From Lepiota brunneoincarnata (Eukaryota; Basidiomycota; Agaricomycetes; Agaricales; Agaricaceae), in assembly GCA_023014365.1 (NCBI GenBank), contig JAEBUN010000011.1, positions 62,001 to 126,000 of the forward strand: 64,000 nucleotides of DNA, given 5' to 3'. Shown here one piece after another: positions 13,552-24,176 of the stretch. A program made the position numbers and the translations under genes. The notes below the pieces were generated by a model. That model did no database searches, was not told where the DNA came from, and saw nothing but the letters and a program-made list of their open reading frames with translations. The number at the start of each line of letters is the position of its first letter. The stretch's first letter is position 1.

Positions 13552-14068
13552 TCAGGGAGGTGGGTGGGCTTGTTGTAATCTATACTCCATCTCCTTGAGT
13601 TTTTGCTGTAGTTCATCAGCCCTTTTTCTCTCCCACTCCTTTTCCTTCCTCTCCTGTTCCTTTTCCTTCCTCTCCTGTTCCTTTTCCTTCCTCTCCTGCT
13701 CTTCATTCTTCCTTGCTTGCTCCTTTTCCTTCCTCTCCCTATCAACCATCTCCTCAAATTGTTTGTGGACTTCATCCTCTTGCATCTGTCTCCTCTCCTG
13801 CTCACCAAGCCACTTCCTATGACCAAGGTCCACCTTGACTACATCAGTCTTGTGTCCAACTGGACTAAAAACAGAGTACACTCACTGTGGAATCAAAACC
13901 CCCTTTGACACTCACAAAAAGTCCAATAAGCCTATCCAATGTTGTATTTGATGGTGTCTTGACGATCCGAAATACCTTCCACCACATCCCCATTTCACTC
14001 TTACCCCAAGAGTGCATGTCCTCATCACCCCCAATGTTCATCATGTTTATCCCCTTCAAGACAGTCAT
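13552..14068 (-). pseudogene. Lys/Glu-rich coiled-coil protein fragment
   Basis: The minus-strand frame 13881-13552 is open for about 110 codons. It encodes an almost uninterrupted charged heptad-like stretch built from repeated RKEKEQE units, as in a long single coiled coil. A second piece lies upstream at 14068-13865. No ATG fits the main frame (it opens with GTG at 13881), so this is an exon or fragment. The left end abuts the minisatellite block. Function unknown; similar charged coiled coils occur in the Cys-rich gene at 24.2-25.0 kb, but the likeness may be compositional only. Confidence 0.4.
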
Positions 14069-14090
14069 CCGAGTACATGTGTATCGGCAG

Positions 14091-15927
14091 TGAAATGCAG
14101 ATTACTTTACAAGATTGAAAACAAAGTTCGTTAACAGGTTCGCTAATTCCGACTTTATAAGTTCGTGGGGGAGAGGTTGTCACAGATCTCCAGAAATATA
14201 TTCAATTCTAGTGTTTTTAGGGTTTTGGTACGTTATTCTCTTAGTCTCCAACTAGACAGACAGTTGTTCTATCTGAATACAATGGGAACTTTTGACGGTC
14301 GTTGCTATATAATATGTTAACTAATATCTTCACGATTCGATAAGTCAGGCAAAACGCAAGCTTTCGCAATCAGTGAACCTCCGTAGACCTAGCAGACAAC
14401 GTGTTCTAACGGGCCCTAGCGTACTACGTCCTTTTCTCTTGACAATACTGTAAATTTACACTACCCAGCGAGACAGGCTTTTGACAAGCTCCTGCAGTAA
14501 GTGTCTTTAAGCTAGTAGGCCTAGCGGACGGCGTTATCTAACGGGCCCTAGCGCACTACAGCTTCTGAACAAGGCAATAAAACTTTTATACTACTCAGCA
14601 AGACAGGCTTCTAGCAAGCTCCTGCAGTAAGTATCTTTAAACTAGATAGACCTAGTGGACAGCGTTTTCAACGGGCCCTAGCGTACTATGTTTGCTTCTC
14701 AATTAAACAGCTCTACAATTCAATGGTATACTTCTGAGGCAAGGCCTCTAAGAGGAACCCAAAGAAACGGAAGTTAGTGAACTTTTCTACTTAAGAACCG
14801 AAGAGGCGTAGCAACTCGTATTCAGTTCTCGAGTCAAGCAGAAGGGTCTGTCAATATCTCAATCGTTTCAAAGGGTCTGGTTTTAAAGAGTATAACTCTT
14901 TAAGTCTCTGGTGGTCTTATGACCGAAGAAAATCGCGTAAAATTGCTTTATATTCTTATCCTAATCAATCATACAATCAGGGGGGGAAATAGGCAAGCGG
15001 TTTCTTGCCTCCCATGTAATTTACAGACGAGTTTTTATAACAATATACAATTAACTTATGGGTATACCTGAAACAAGCCTTCAGCTTCATCATTTTATTG
15101 TCTCCTCATCATTTAGGAGCATCATTCTAGGAGTTCCGATATCAGCGACATCAATTTGCTCTCAGGGACTTGCTCCCTAGGTGCCTGGATATTTATATCA
15201 CAGCCAGCCGGGTTAGCGAGTTTCCTCGCTAACGTTTATCTATTGGTTTTTATTTTATTCTCGGACTCTCCACACCTGAGCTTTTCAACCCTAATGTTCT
15301 AAAGTCCACTTCCATAGTCTTCAGGTAGTAGACTAACACTAGAATTAATTAGCTTATTCTATTCTTATCAATCTTCATTTTCTAGTTCATCATTTCTGAT
15401 CTCTTTTTGTTTCTATGAGGGGGCATCCTTCCCTGAGTACCCTCAGGGATACCCCCATTCGATCCCTTAGGTTTCAATATCATCAGAACCATTTCAAGGG
15501 GACATTCTTGTCAGGGCATTCAGCTAATCCCTACATTCTTTTGTCAAGATTCACTCCCGGACCTGTTATTATGACTAGGTACCATCCAGATGACATAGGT
15601 GTTGCAACTCATCCGCTTTCTAGGGCAGAGGCAAAGAAATGGGTCTTTTTGTGCAGTCATGAGTATCTTAACTAATATCTTAGTTAACACGGTATCGGAT
15701 ACAATGCTCGGGTACATTCATACCAGAGTCATTCTTCCATAGCCTTGTCACCCATAAGTTAGTTAACATCACTTTTACTTGTCTGGGTGTTCTGGTTCTG
15801 TTTCTGAGATGTCCGCCTTCACATATTTCAGATAGTATTCTAAATCTCTCGCACCCAGTGTCTGACCATGGCCATATACTGATATTATTCAGTAACGGAG
15901 AGTTAGTTACTTTATTAGCTAGTGATT
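14091..15927. mobile_element. AT-rich LTR-like noncoding block
   Basis: About 1.8 kb with no coding capacity. It starts near TGAAATGCAG and contains GACCGAAGAAAATC near 14920, which echoes GACCGAAGAAATCAC in family A, and a TTAACTAATATCTTAGTTAA inverted repeat near 15668 placed like the palindromic word of family A. It may be a divergent LTR-type relative; ends and target duplication are not resolved. It adjoins or interrupts the 3' part of the minus-strand gene at 15.93-16.82 kb. Confidence 0.4.
14380..14692. repeat. about 130-bp tandem repeat, 2.5 copies
   Basis: The word GACCTAGCAGACA...AACGGGCCCTAGCGTACTA begins near 14387, 14517 and 14647, with CAAGCTCCTGCAGTAAGT between. The period is close to 130 bp and the copies differ by scattered substitutions. 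It lies within the LTR-like block. Confidence 0.75.
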
Positions 15928-16818
15928 TCACAAATGAAATGATTTTGCGGCGCAACAGCGGATAGTATGGATAAGCATGCCAGCAAACCAGTAGCAATTC
16001 TTGCTGAAGAGCTTGTAGAGGGCACTGTTACTGTGGACAATGGAGGCGAGAATGACTAGCTCATAAAGGTATAGGAATTTGGGATTTTTGAGGGATGGGT
16101 GCTGTCGGCTGTTGGATGGAGATAGGGGGGAAGAGGAGGGGCCAGCAGCTACCAAGGGCAGTGGGTTGCCAGGGGGTACTAGGGCAGCAGGATCACCAGA
16201 TGCCAAAAGAGATGGAGGGGCTTCAAGTTCAAGTGTGGTGAGATGCTTGGTGTTGTGAGGGATTTTATTGACAAGCGAGATAACATCAGATGCCAGCTTG
16301 AGTGCTTTGATGGAAGTGATCGAGGTGTTGAGCGAGCTTGAGCTTGAATCCATCGGCGCACGCGGAGCTTCCACCAATACACCAATATCCTGGCAAAACT
16401 CCTCTGAGTCTTCATACTGCCGATTGACAACAGGTAGGCCCTGATTCTCCTTCTCCTTCTTCACATCCTTTGTCAAGTTGTCCTGGCCTTGGGACTGCTC
16501 AAGAATGAGTAGCAATTCTTCCGCTGACCCAGAGTCAGTGTGTTTATGAGGCGTCTGTTTTGCTGTTGCAAGAATGAGTTCATGCTCCACCCCACCCTTG
16601 TATTTCCTGATCTCAAGCCTGGAGATATACCAGCCTTGAGGTGTTGCTTGATCGGGCAAGTCGCTGTAGAGCTGGAGTAGGCACAATCTGTAGCCATTTA
16701 TGACAACCCGTTCCATCTCCGGGTGGATGAATTGAAATTCAGGGGGGTAAAATTGTTGTGCTGGGGTGTCAACCATGATACCAAGAAGGCGGAGAAAGGA
16801 GCAAACAAGTTTGAGCAT
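15928..16818 (-). CDS. unrecognised protein with CYWFAGM motif, probably 3'-truncated
   Basis: The minus-strand frame is open for about 296 codons from an ATG at 16818. The first third (residues about 1-90) looks globular, residues about 95-230 are low-complexity (Lys/Glu then Ser/Pro-rich), and the tail, residues about 240-280, has a Leu/Tyr-rich helix followed by the NCYWFAGM sequence. I have the impression that this ending occurs in multicopy hypothetical proteins of mushroom fungi, but cannot name the family. The frame ends shortly after the motif, where sequence becomes AT-rich and LTR-like, so the C-terminus may have been cut off by an insertion. Function unknown. Confidence 0.55.
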   Translation of the reverse strand: MLKLVCSFLRLLGIMVDTPAQQFYPPEFQFIHPEMERVVINGYRLCLLQLYSDLPDQATPQGWYISRLEIRKYKGGVEHELILATAKQTPHKHTDSGSAEELLLILEQSQGQDNLTKDVKKEKENQGLPVVNRQYEDSEEFCQDIGVLVEAPRAPMDSSSSSLNTSITSIKALKLASDVISLVNKIPHNTKHLTTLELEAPPSLLASGDPAALVPPGNPLPLVAAGPSSSPLSPSNSRQHPSLKNPKFLYLYELVILASIVHSNSALYKLFSKNCYWFAGMLIHTIRCCAAKSFHL

Positions 16819-16979
16819 GGTTGGCCTGATTTATAGAGCAGTGTGGCATAGAAGAAAAGCAGTGAGGCCAGCGTGCGGCAACCAGCCCTCCTTCATGCCG
16901 TCACACCAACACGCTTGGTCACACAAGGATATATTTCAAAATCATCTTCTGTGCTGCTTAGTTTTAACGGCTTGAGCAT

Positions 16980-17789
16980 TCTATTTTGCTTGGGGTCTCA
17001 TTCTACAACACCACAAACCACTAGTAGCTCCCGAATCCAAATAATTCAAAGCACAATCCCCTGTACATCGTTCCTCTCTAGATCCAATATTCTCAATGCC
17101 CCAACGCATACAAACATCTGACATCATCCAAGGGGTAGCCCTCGGCCCTCGACCATGCTTCCCACTAGTTCCTCCTGCCTAGCGCGTGTAAACCCTGTAT
17201 TTGTCAATGTCAGATGCCTCGTCGCAACACTAGCCCGTTGCAAAGTTGTGATAATGGGAATTGGTTGGTCTGTAGGCGATGATGGCCCGCAGCAGCAGCA
17301 GCACTCACAGCTGACGTAGATAGAGAGAGATAACAGGCCTTGGTCGCCGCTTTGACTATAAGGCATGCAAGTGACCCGCGGTCCAATGGGTGTGCAACGT
17401 GGGGGTAGGAGGACCGGACCATCCTTTGTTGGTGGTTTGAAAGGGAATGACCACGCGATGTGGCGCGGGTGGGCTGCCCATGAGACTACTACAAGGTCAA
17501 ATTTGTGACTTGTAGGACAGGTAATGTGAGTTGTCGAGGGAACAGCCGGAATCCGAGGAACAAGACCTTCCTGGAGTCCTGCCAGTAATGTGGAGAAGGC
17601 CGAGTTAGATGTGGAGGGATGACCGGGACCCTCGTCATTGGTGGACAGCCAGGACACATGGGCAACCTTAGAAGGGGCGAGTGGGTGAGTGGCATGGACT
17701 GATTGGGATCCTCACAATTCAGTGAGTTAGACTGAGATTTCATGGATGAGTGAAATAATAAGCGTATCAGGCCAAGAGACAAGATATAC
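16980..17789. other. intergenic; doubtful minus-strand ORF 17657-17124
   Basis: A 177-codon minus-strand frame (17657-17124) is open, but its composition is mixed and it contains a run of Cys codons encoded by a GCAGCA simple repeat near 17290. No domain was recognised. I treat it as unproven. Confidence 0.35.
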
Positions 17790-18173
17790 ATGTACACCCA
17801 TCAGGATTTGTACAATGCTGCGAAAGTGCAAAGCTTGGGACAGGGCACCCCACAGAGAAGATACGGTCAGTGCAGCCCTTTGAAAGATCTATGGGACAAA
17901 ATGCTTAGAGTCCCTCCTTCAGAACCTAACTGGTGTGAGCACTTACTTGCGACCCAGCTTTTCTCAGACTGGTGGCTGGCAGGTTTGGGTACAGGCCCAG
18001 GCATGATCTTTTACCACCAGAATTCCTCACCTCACAAAGAGCCCCGTTCATTCCATGCCCTAGAACATATAGCCGGGTCCAGCGCACGTCCTCTCATGGC
18101 TTTTCAAGCAATCAACATGATGTCATCAGCTGTTTTGGACCTCACTGAGCTGAGGGAGATTGATCGAATGTAA
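17790..18173 (+). CDS. short unrecognised ORF upstream of the ornithine carbamoyltransferase copy
   Basis: A plus-strand frame of about 127 codons ending at 18173. The last third (residues 95-127) is smooth protein-like sequence with a hydrophobic segment and a charged LTELREIDRM end, immediately before a GTAAGT at 18171. This looks like an exon boundary, so it may be one exon of a larger gene. It is not part of known OTC proteins. Function unknown. Confidence 0.35.
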   Translation: MYTHQDLYNAAKVQSLGQGTPQRRYGQCSPLKDLWDKMLRVPPSEPNWCEHLLATQLFSDWWLAGLGTGPGMIFYHQNSSPHKEPRSFHALEHIAGSSARPLMAFQAINMMSSAVLDLTELREIDRM

Positions 18174-18257
18174 GTTCTCTTAAGCCCCTGTGAGCAAGCC
18201 TTGACCGTGTGGAAGGGGTCATATGATGGTAACCCTAACCCATTTCCTCACACAGTC

Positions 18258-19455
18258 AACAGTGGCTGCAACTTGCGTGGTGCCCCACCTTATGACTCTG
18301 GCGGACCTCTCTCCTGCCCAGATCAACTGTGTCCTAGCTCACTCCTACACTCTCAAACGACAGTCTCTTCTATGGTTGGAACCCCAGGGTGCAGCGCGCA
18401 AGAAGGGCGTCAAGCTCCGTCTTCCCCTGCAATCCCTTTTCAACAAGACAATCGCCCTCCTCTTCTCCAAACGCAGCGCCTGGACACGCCTGGCAGCTGA
18501 AACTAGCTCTGTCCTCCTTGGTGGACATGCCCTTTTCCTTGGTTGGGATGACATTCAACTGGGTGTCAACGAGTCAGCGCGAGACACTGCTCGTGTGATT
18601 GGTGGAATGTGCCAGGGCATCTTTGCTCATGTTGGTGAGCATGAAGAAATCGAGGCAAGTATTTGAGTTGTTGCTATTATTATCTGCCGCTTCACCTCCT
18701 CAACCCCAGGAATTGGCCAAACACTCTCCTGTACCCATTCTCAACGCTCTTTGGTCTTACTGGCACCCGACACAGATTCTTGCTGACCTCCTCACTCTGC
18801 ACAAACATACACACCTCTTCTCAGGAAACCCTCCACCCAAAGAGCAGACATCTGACATTCTCCCGGCACTTACTCCATTGACTGTTGCTTATATCGGCGA
18901 CTCTGCAAATGTCTTGCACGATATGCTCGTTACTTATCCCCGACTCGGACATAAGCTCCAGGTGGCAAGCCCTGAGAAGTATAGAGCACCCGCTGCTGTT
19001 TGGGATCGTGTCGTGGAATTGGGGTGTGACAAGGGTATCACGTGGACTGCGGATCCCAAAGAAGCTGTCCATAATGCTGATGTTGTCATTACCAATACCT
19101 GGTGCGTCTATCACTCTCCCTTATTGAACTTCGAGAATACTGTCATCTGACACATTTTAGGATCTCTATGGGTCAAGAGGCCAAGAAGGAAGAACGGTTG
19201 AAGGCATTTGAGGGGTATCAAGTGACCGAGCAGCTCTGCCGGAAGGGGGGTGCAAAGCCTGACTGGAAATTCCTTCATTGTCTTCCCAGGAAGCCTCATG
19301 AAGTCGACGATGAGGTCTGTTTGGTTTGACTTTTTCGTTCTGGGATCGCCTGACGAACGATTCCTGTACTTGTCAGGTCTTCTTTGGCCCTTGATCCCTC
19401 GTATATCCCAAAGTGGATAACCGCAAGTGGACCATCATGGCACTCTTTGAGTATG
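18258..19455 (+). pseudogene. ornithine carbamoyltransferase copy, damaged
   Basis: Ornithine carbamoyltransferase condenses ornithine and carbamoyl phosphate to citrulline in fungal mitochondria. Exons can be followed across the family length: about 18258-18651, 18712-19104, about 19162-19314 and 19376-19450. Family marks include FSKRSAWTR (carbamoyl-phosphate loop), [12 protein letters not shown], the [11 protein letters not shown] strand and the ornithine-side HCLPRK. Several defects stand out. The usual STRTR loop reads SAWTR, losing a phosphate-binding Arg. The first intron appears to start with GC (GAG|GCAAGT). A TGA at 19392-19394 interrupts the C-terminus, with recognisable sequence (VDNRKWTIMALFE) continuing after it. 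A mitochondrial N-terminus is not evident. I infer a duplicated, inactive copy; the working gene would lie elsewhere. Confidence 0.8.
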
Positions 19456-19532
19456 TTTCTCTCTTTTGGCATTCATGTTTGGTTCTATGATGTCCTTACA
19501 AACACATCCTTCCCAGTATAATTGTTTTCACA

Positions 19533-20057
19533 AATGACGAACTCTCTCCAAGCTCGGAAGATGTTGTTGCGAGAATGTTGGGGGAGTGAGCAGAATGGAC
19601 CGAGCAGATGGAAGAAAGAGGTCAAGTGCATTTGTCGCAGAGTTTCATATACTTTTACCACTACCATGCACGTATATGTCGCAGCACATCCCCTGCCCCC
19701 GGAACCTTTCATACAGCTATATAGGCCTGGTCGCATGCGACAATGACTCCAAATTTGATTCTGAGCAGACACCATAGACACAGAATATGAGATTTCCTTC
19801 GCTTATCGCTCCCCTTTGTTTCTGTTTCGGATAGGATAAGGAGCTAAATGGGTTCCCTGTTCCCCTGGTGCCCAACCCAGGCCAATCATCTGCCAGTACG
19901 ATGCTGGCAGAAGTCGCAATTAATAATCAAACAACCAAGCCATCTACACTAGAACCATCCCCATGTGCCTCTGTCGGAATGTATCAGACAAAGTAAGGCT
20001 GCATCGCCACCTCAAGGGGAATGGGATGGTACGCATGACTCCAATCCCTCCTCTAAA
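19533..20057 (+). repeat. repeat B, copy B1 (matches B2 at 61.3-61.8 kb inverted)
   Basis: About 525 bp starting AAATGACGAACTCTCTCC and ending near CATGACTCCAATCCCT. The same sequence lies on the other strand at 61305-61828 at roughly 90% by eye. It contains a possible frame beginning MRFPSL that in this copy has a stop where B2 has Trp (TAG versus TGG). It lies directly between the OTC copy and the broken end of the Gypsy element. Nature unknown; it could be a 3' untranslated region duplicated with its gene, or a small element. Confidence 0.7.
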
Positions 20058-20059
20058 AG

Positions 20060-21600
20060 GGAGATATTCTAGTAGCTAGTGCGAGCAGGGAACTTGGCCA
20101 TCTGGGCTTGGATGTGGGAATTATGCATATGGAATACCTTACGGAGTATATCAGAATGTTGTCAAGATAGATAGTAACACAGACGTCAAGCATGTCCTTG
20201 AATATATTGTTCATGAACCGCTGGAAGGTGGCAGGGGCGTTGGTGAGGCCAAAAGGCATAACCATCCATTCGAAGGAGCCATAGCGGGTCCGAAAGGCAG
20301 TCTTCCATTTGTCGCCATCAGCAACGTGGACTAGATGGTACACGTGATGGAGGTCAATTTTGGTATATACGCAGGCTTTGCAAGGGGAGTCTAAGAGGTC
20401 AGAGATGAGCAGAAGGGGGTAGCGGTCCTTCTTGGTAATACGGTTGAGACCCCTAAAATCAACACATAAATGGAGGGAGCGGTCCTTTTTCTTGACGAAG
20501 AGGACTGGGGCTCCATGAGGAGAAGTGGAAGGGTGAATGAAACCAATGGATAAATGTTTGTCAATAAAATCACATAGAGCTCCAAGCTCTGATTGTGAAA
20601 GGGAATAAATGGTACCGACCGGAGGCTGACCGCCATCCTCTAGGTTAATCTGGAGGTCATAAGGGCAGTGTGGAGGGAGTGTGTCAGCATGCGATTTACT
20701 GAAAACATCAGCGAACTCGTGGTATTCCTCGGGGATGGACAAGAGGTCAGCCAGGTCTTTGGAGACAGAAGAAGATGTGGCTGATGCGGAGGTGGTGGAG
20801 AGGTTAATTCGGAATTGTTGGGAGCCAGGGAGCTTGGCAGCGTGGATAAAGGCAGGAGCGTTTATCAAGGAGATATGCGGTTTCGCAATGGGAACAGGTT
20901 GGGACAAGGTCCCGGACAGGGGTGGTGAACCTAGGTCAGGAGAGTCAGGGGTGGCCATAGGCGGGGCCAATGCGGGTGTGATGCAGGTAGAGATGGAAGC
21001 AGGATTCTCAAGTAGGGATGGCCGGAAAGTAATACTGCCCAAAGCCCAGTCAATCAACAGATTGTAGCGGGTGAGCCAGTTGTGTCCTAAGACCACTAAA
21101 CAGGAAGAGTTGAGCCGGGTGACATAAGTGTCCAAGATAATAGATTCACCAGAGGGGAAGGATACAGGCAGTTGTGCAAGCTCTGTAATGTAGGCATTTG
21201 AGGTCCCATCAAATAACCAAAGTTCAATAGCTGGGATGGATGAGGTTGGAATACTATGAGAACGAACCAAAGATGAGTCCACAAAACAGTGAGTAGAACC
21301 ACTATCAACAAGAGCTTTGAAAGGAGAAAGAGAAGAGAAATCAGAACTAACTACATTGTCTGTTGTAGAAAGTGGGTCTGAAGCGGAGAGTACAGGAGTG
21401 GAAGCAGAAGATACAGAAGTTACTAAAGGAGAAGTTAATGTAATGTGAAAAGAGTTTGGGTCGGAAAGAGCAGACGCATTGAGACGGAAACTCTCTGGAG
21501 CACAGCAGAGTTCAATGCAATCCTCAGTCTGTGCAGAGGCCTGAGGACCGCTGACTATTTTTCTGAGCTTGGGAGAGCCAGTGTGTCTATCTTGGGGAGC
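20060..21600 (-). pseudogene. Gypsy pol fragment: aspartic protease and partial reverse transcriptase
   Basis: The frame is open from about 21600 to 20053. A retroviral-type aspartic protease comes first: the DSGST active site lies at 21306-21292, and a later LGHNWL segment follows the usual protease pattern. After a variable linker comes reverse transcriptase with CVDFRGLN, the A-motif area (KIDLHHVYH), MPFGLTNAPATFQ and the catalytic YLDN at 20169-20158. Family members have YLDD; the second Asp is Asn here, a G-to-A type change expected to abolish activity. Homology ends within ten residues, and the last ~30 codons are unrelated sequence. No ATG lies in this frame upstream, so expression would depend on a gag-pol fusion or frameshift. 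Confidence 0.85.
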
Positions 21601-21604
21601 TGAG

Positions 21605-22898
21605 CCTGTTGGCCTTTAGCCTTGGCATCAGGAAATTTCTTCTTGTCGCAGTTGGCAGCCCTGTGATTGGGATCTGCGCAGACAAGGCAGAGGTTATTGT
21701 CAAAATGTCATTGATGTTCCTTGGGGGTTAATTTACCATCCTTACCAAGTTTACTAGTAAGGTCGGATTTGGGCGGGGCCAATTTCTGACCGGCGGGCGG
21801 ATTGGGCGGATTGCCCTTGAAGTTGTTGTTGGGGGTGCTGCCTCTGTTATTATTGGCAGGCTTGGCGGCAGGTTGCGGGTTGGTCGAGGTGGAAGGGGAT
21901 GGGTTGCCTCCAGGTTTCCTAGAGGTGGTCGGGTCCGAAGTGGATTTGGCACGGGCCTTCTCATGCTGGCGCTCCCAGTCATCAGGCCGGTTGGACAGAA
22001 TGTCCTGGATGCAGTCGGGGAGGCCTTTGTAGTAGCTGTGACAAAATACTTTGTCACCCCAGCGGAGTTGGCCAGCTAGGCGGAGAAAGTCAACGTTGTA
22101 GACAGCGATCTTCTTGTCGTAGCGCATTCGGAGGGAGTCGAGCTGCTCAGCAGCTTCTCCGGTCGGATCCGCAGGACTGAAATTGGTCTGCAGTTCCAGG
22201 GTGAACTGGTCCCAGTCCTCGATCCAGTTGTGCATTATTCTGTGGTTGTCGGCCTCGTCGAGGCCGATTTTGAAGTGTTGCTGGGCCACGCCCATAAGGT
22301 ATGTCAATGCAAAGTTGACCTTGGTAGCGGGGATAGCAAACTGGGCCGGGTTAGTATGGAAGTAGAGCTGACATTGGAAGAGGAAGGGTTTGAGTTTGGC
22401 AGGGCCGGAACCAGTAAAGATGTCAGGTTCGCAAGCTTTGGTACAGGGAGTTTGAGGAGGCTGTGGGGCTTGAGAGTTCCCATGGCTGTCCATTTGATCG
22501 GCTATGCGTTGGAAAGCTTGGAGTATGAGTCTATCATGGTCGTCTCGGGTGTTGCCAGGTGGGATGTTGTTGTTGTTGTCGCCATTGTCTGATGGTTCAT
22601 TGTCGCCCAGGGGCCCATCCCCATTGTCAGGATAGTCATCAGGATCACCAGGGTCGCTGGGATCAGAATTGGGGTCAGGGCCTTCGTCGGGGCCATCGGG
22701 GGTCTGGAATACTGAGGGTTGTATTTCTTCGGAAAACCGGTCTGGAGTCGAGGGTGCGACCGGTTGTCAGTGAGAGTGAGAAGCCCTTGGGGGGTCGGGT
22801 TGCAGTTCCTCGGAAGGAGATTGTCGAATGATGTGTTTGCTACGGCGAGTGGCTGGAGTTACCAGAGTGCGAGTATGGGTAACTGTTTGAGAGACCAT
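21605..22898 (-). pseudogene. Gypsy gag with CCHC zinc knuckle, interrupted by stops
   Basis: The frame begins at an ATG at 22898. It has an acidic Pro/Asp-rich N-terminus, a gag core (about 22430-22000, with WEDW-like and Leu-rich segments typical of retrotransposon gag), a Ser/Pro/Asn-rich linker, and a zinc knuckle C-x2-C-x4-H-x4-C just beyond the stop at 21708-21710. Two TGA codons interrupt the same frame: 22769-22767 and 21710-21708. Both could derive from CGA by C-to-T change. A frame change near 21600 leads into pol. Gag would form the particle shell; this copy cannot make full-length protein. Confidence 0.85.
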
Positions 22899-22935
22899 GG
22901 TTAGAAAAATTCAGAGTGTGGTGGACAGGAGGAGT

Positions 22936-22951
22936 GTGAGTCTGATAATAC
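22936..22951 (-). promoter_or_regulatory. degenerate primer-binding site
   Basis: Directly inside the LTR the minus strand reads GTATTATCAGACTC, resembling the initiator-Met tRNA complement TGGTATCAGAGC used by many Gypsy elements, with about four mismatches. The position supports the LTR boundary at 22952. Confidence 0.45.
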
Positions 22952-23469
22952 TGTTAGAGCCGGTGCGGGTTGGGACCAAAGCGGAGGGTCGGGGTGGTAT
23001 CCTTGATATAAGGTAACCGGGGGTGGACAGGGCGAAGTCAGTACGTAGACTTCAGAACCGAGGCAGAGTACTTCGGGTGGGGGGTTGGACTTGCAGCCTC
23101 AGCTTATGTGCTGTGCCCTCCTACTATCCAAGTCCGTATTTCAGGAGGCCAGGGCCGAAGTGGAGCGAGACAGAGAGAGAGGAGGATATGGAACAGGGAG
23201 CTGGTCTGCTGCTCGATTTGATTATCAGACTGAAGAGTACAAGCCAAGTACCTATGGTATATATACTACTGGCCTTACGAACTATGACTCGTACTGACTA
23301 CATGCGGAGTGAAGCGGAGACCAATATAGTTACAAACGGATTACAAACGGATTACAAATGGATTACAAAGGAAATGGAGACCAGTATGGGTATGGAGACT
23401 GATAACGTCTCTTGGTTACGGACGGAGAATGGAGAACTGGAAAGTAGCACCAAGGGTTAGGTGACCACA
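22952..23469 (-). repeat. 5' LTR of the Gypsy element (right end tentative)
   Basis: On the plus strand the block starts TGTTAGAGCC at 22952 and can end at CCACA near 23469, giving about 518 bp with TG...CA ends. The inner end is firm, because it is followed by a primer-binding-like site and then gag. The outer end is a best guess. A 33-bp piece closely resembling the inner end of this LTR also lies at 34549-34581. Confidence 0.65.
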
Positions 23470-24176
23470 GCACGTGCAGAGATGGTTGCATGATCGGGGC
23501 AATGGGTTGTGGTCAGAGCGAGTTGGGGCTGAGTCGGAGGGCAAAGGGTTGTTATGTGGAGCGCACGTGGAGTTGAGAAGCCAAAGTATAATGGTTAAGC
23601 TCTGGGTTTGGCATGGATATGACACAGGCACGGGCAAGGACATTGGTGCGAGTGGGGACTTTGAGGGCAGAGGCAGAGGCGGAGGTACAGGTACACTGTC
23701 AAGTTCTTCCAATAATGTAGGCTGGCCGAAACGTGTCCCTGCCAACCCCTCGAATGAAGCTTCACGGCATCTCCGCCTACTATCATTTTCCCTCTGGCCA
23801 GCATCATGCAACTTCCTGGCACCCAAGGCCGAAGCGAGAGATGGGTGTAGCTGCAACATAGAGAAAGCCCTTGTCATCATCAAGAATGGAAACAATGTGT
23901 TTCTCACATTGCTCGGTGCCCAAGAGGGGAAGAAGAGCTGAGATATCCTGTATTCCGTTGGTGATAAGATCCTCCAAAAGTCGGCATAGGAACTTCACTG
24001 GAATGTGTATAAGCACCCAACCACTTGAATTGTTAGGACTTGGGTGCATACCTTGAACCGTCTGCAAGCAAGAAAAAAGTAGTAGAACTGGCAAGGAGGA
24101 TAACCAGTGCTTTATTATAGTTCTTGCAAGTTGGAGTTAGAACATCATTATGATTCTCAAATTCTACTTGTACGTG
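23470..24176. other. intergenic; small minus-strand ORF 24094-23804
   Basis: The plus-strand frame 23474-23941 and the minus-strand frame 24094-23804 overlap. The minus frame has a smooth stretch with a hydrophobic helix (WVLIHIPVKFLCRLLEDLI) that looks protein-like and could be a last exon of the next minus-strand gene. No domain was recognised. Confidence 0.35.

Larger units (their letters stand above)
20058..23469 (-). mobile_element. truncated Ty3/Gypsy-type LTR retrotransposon
   Basis: Reading on the minus strand: 5' LTR (23469-22952), primer-binding-like site, gag (22898-about 21600) and pol (about 21600-20060) with protease and the first half of reverse transcriptase. RNase H, integrase and the 3' LTR are absent; homology stops just after the YLDN motif, near repeat B1. 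Stops in gag and an altered catalytic motif show that it is dead. Gene order and Gypsy-like RT motifs (CVDFRGLN, MPFGLTNAPATFQ) support the class. Confidence 0.9.

Noticed and set aside
13545..13826. Arg-rich minus-strand and Phe/Ser-rich plus-strand ORFs over the coiled-coil fragment
   Set aside because: These are shadow frames of the repetitive Lys/Glu coding sequence.
23474..23941. Plus-strand 155-codon ORF downstream of the Gypsy LTR
   Set aside because: Overlaps antisense frames of similar length, lacks any motif and lies in sequence next to a decayed element.
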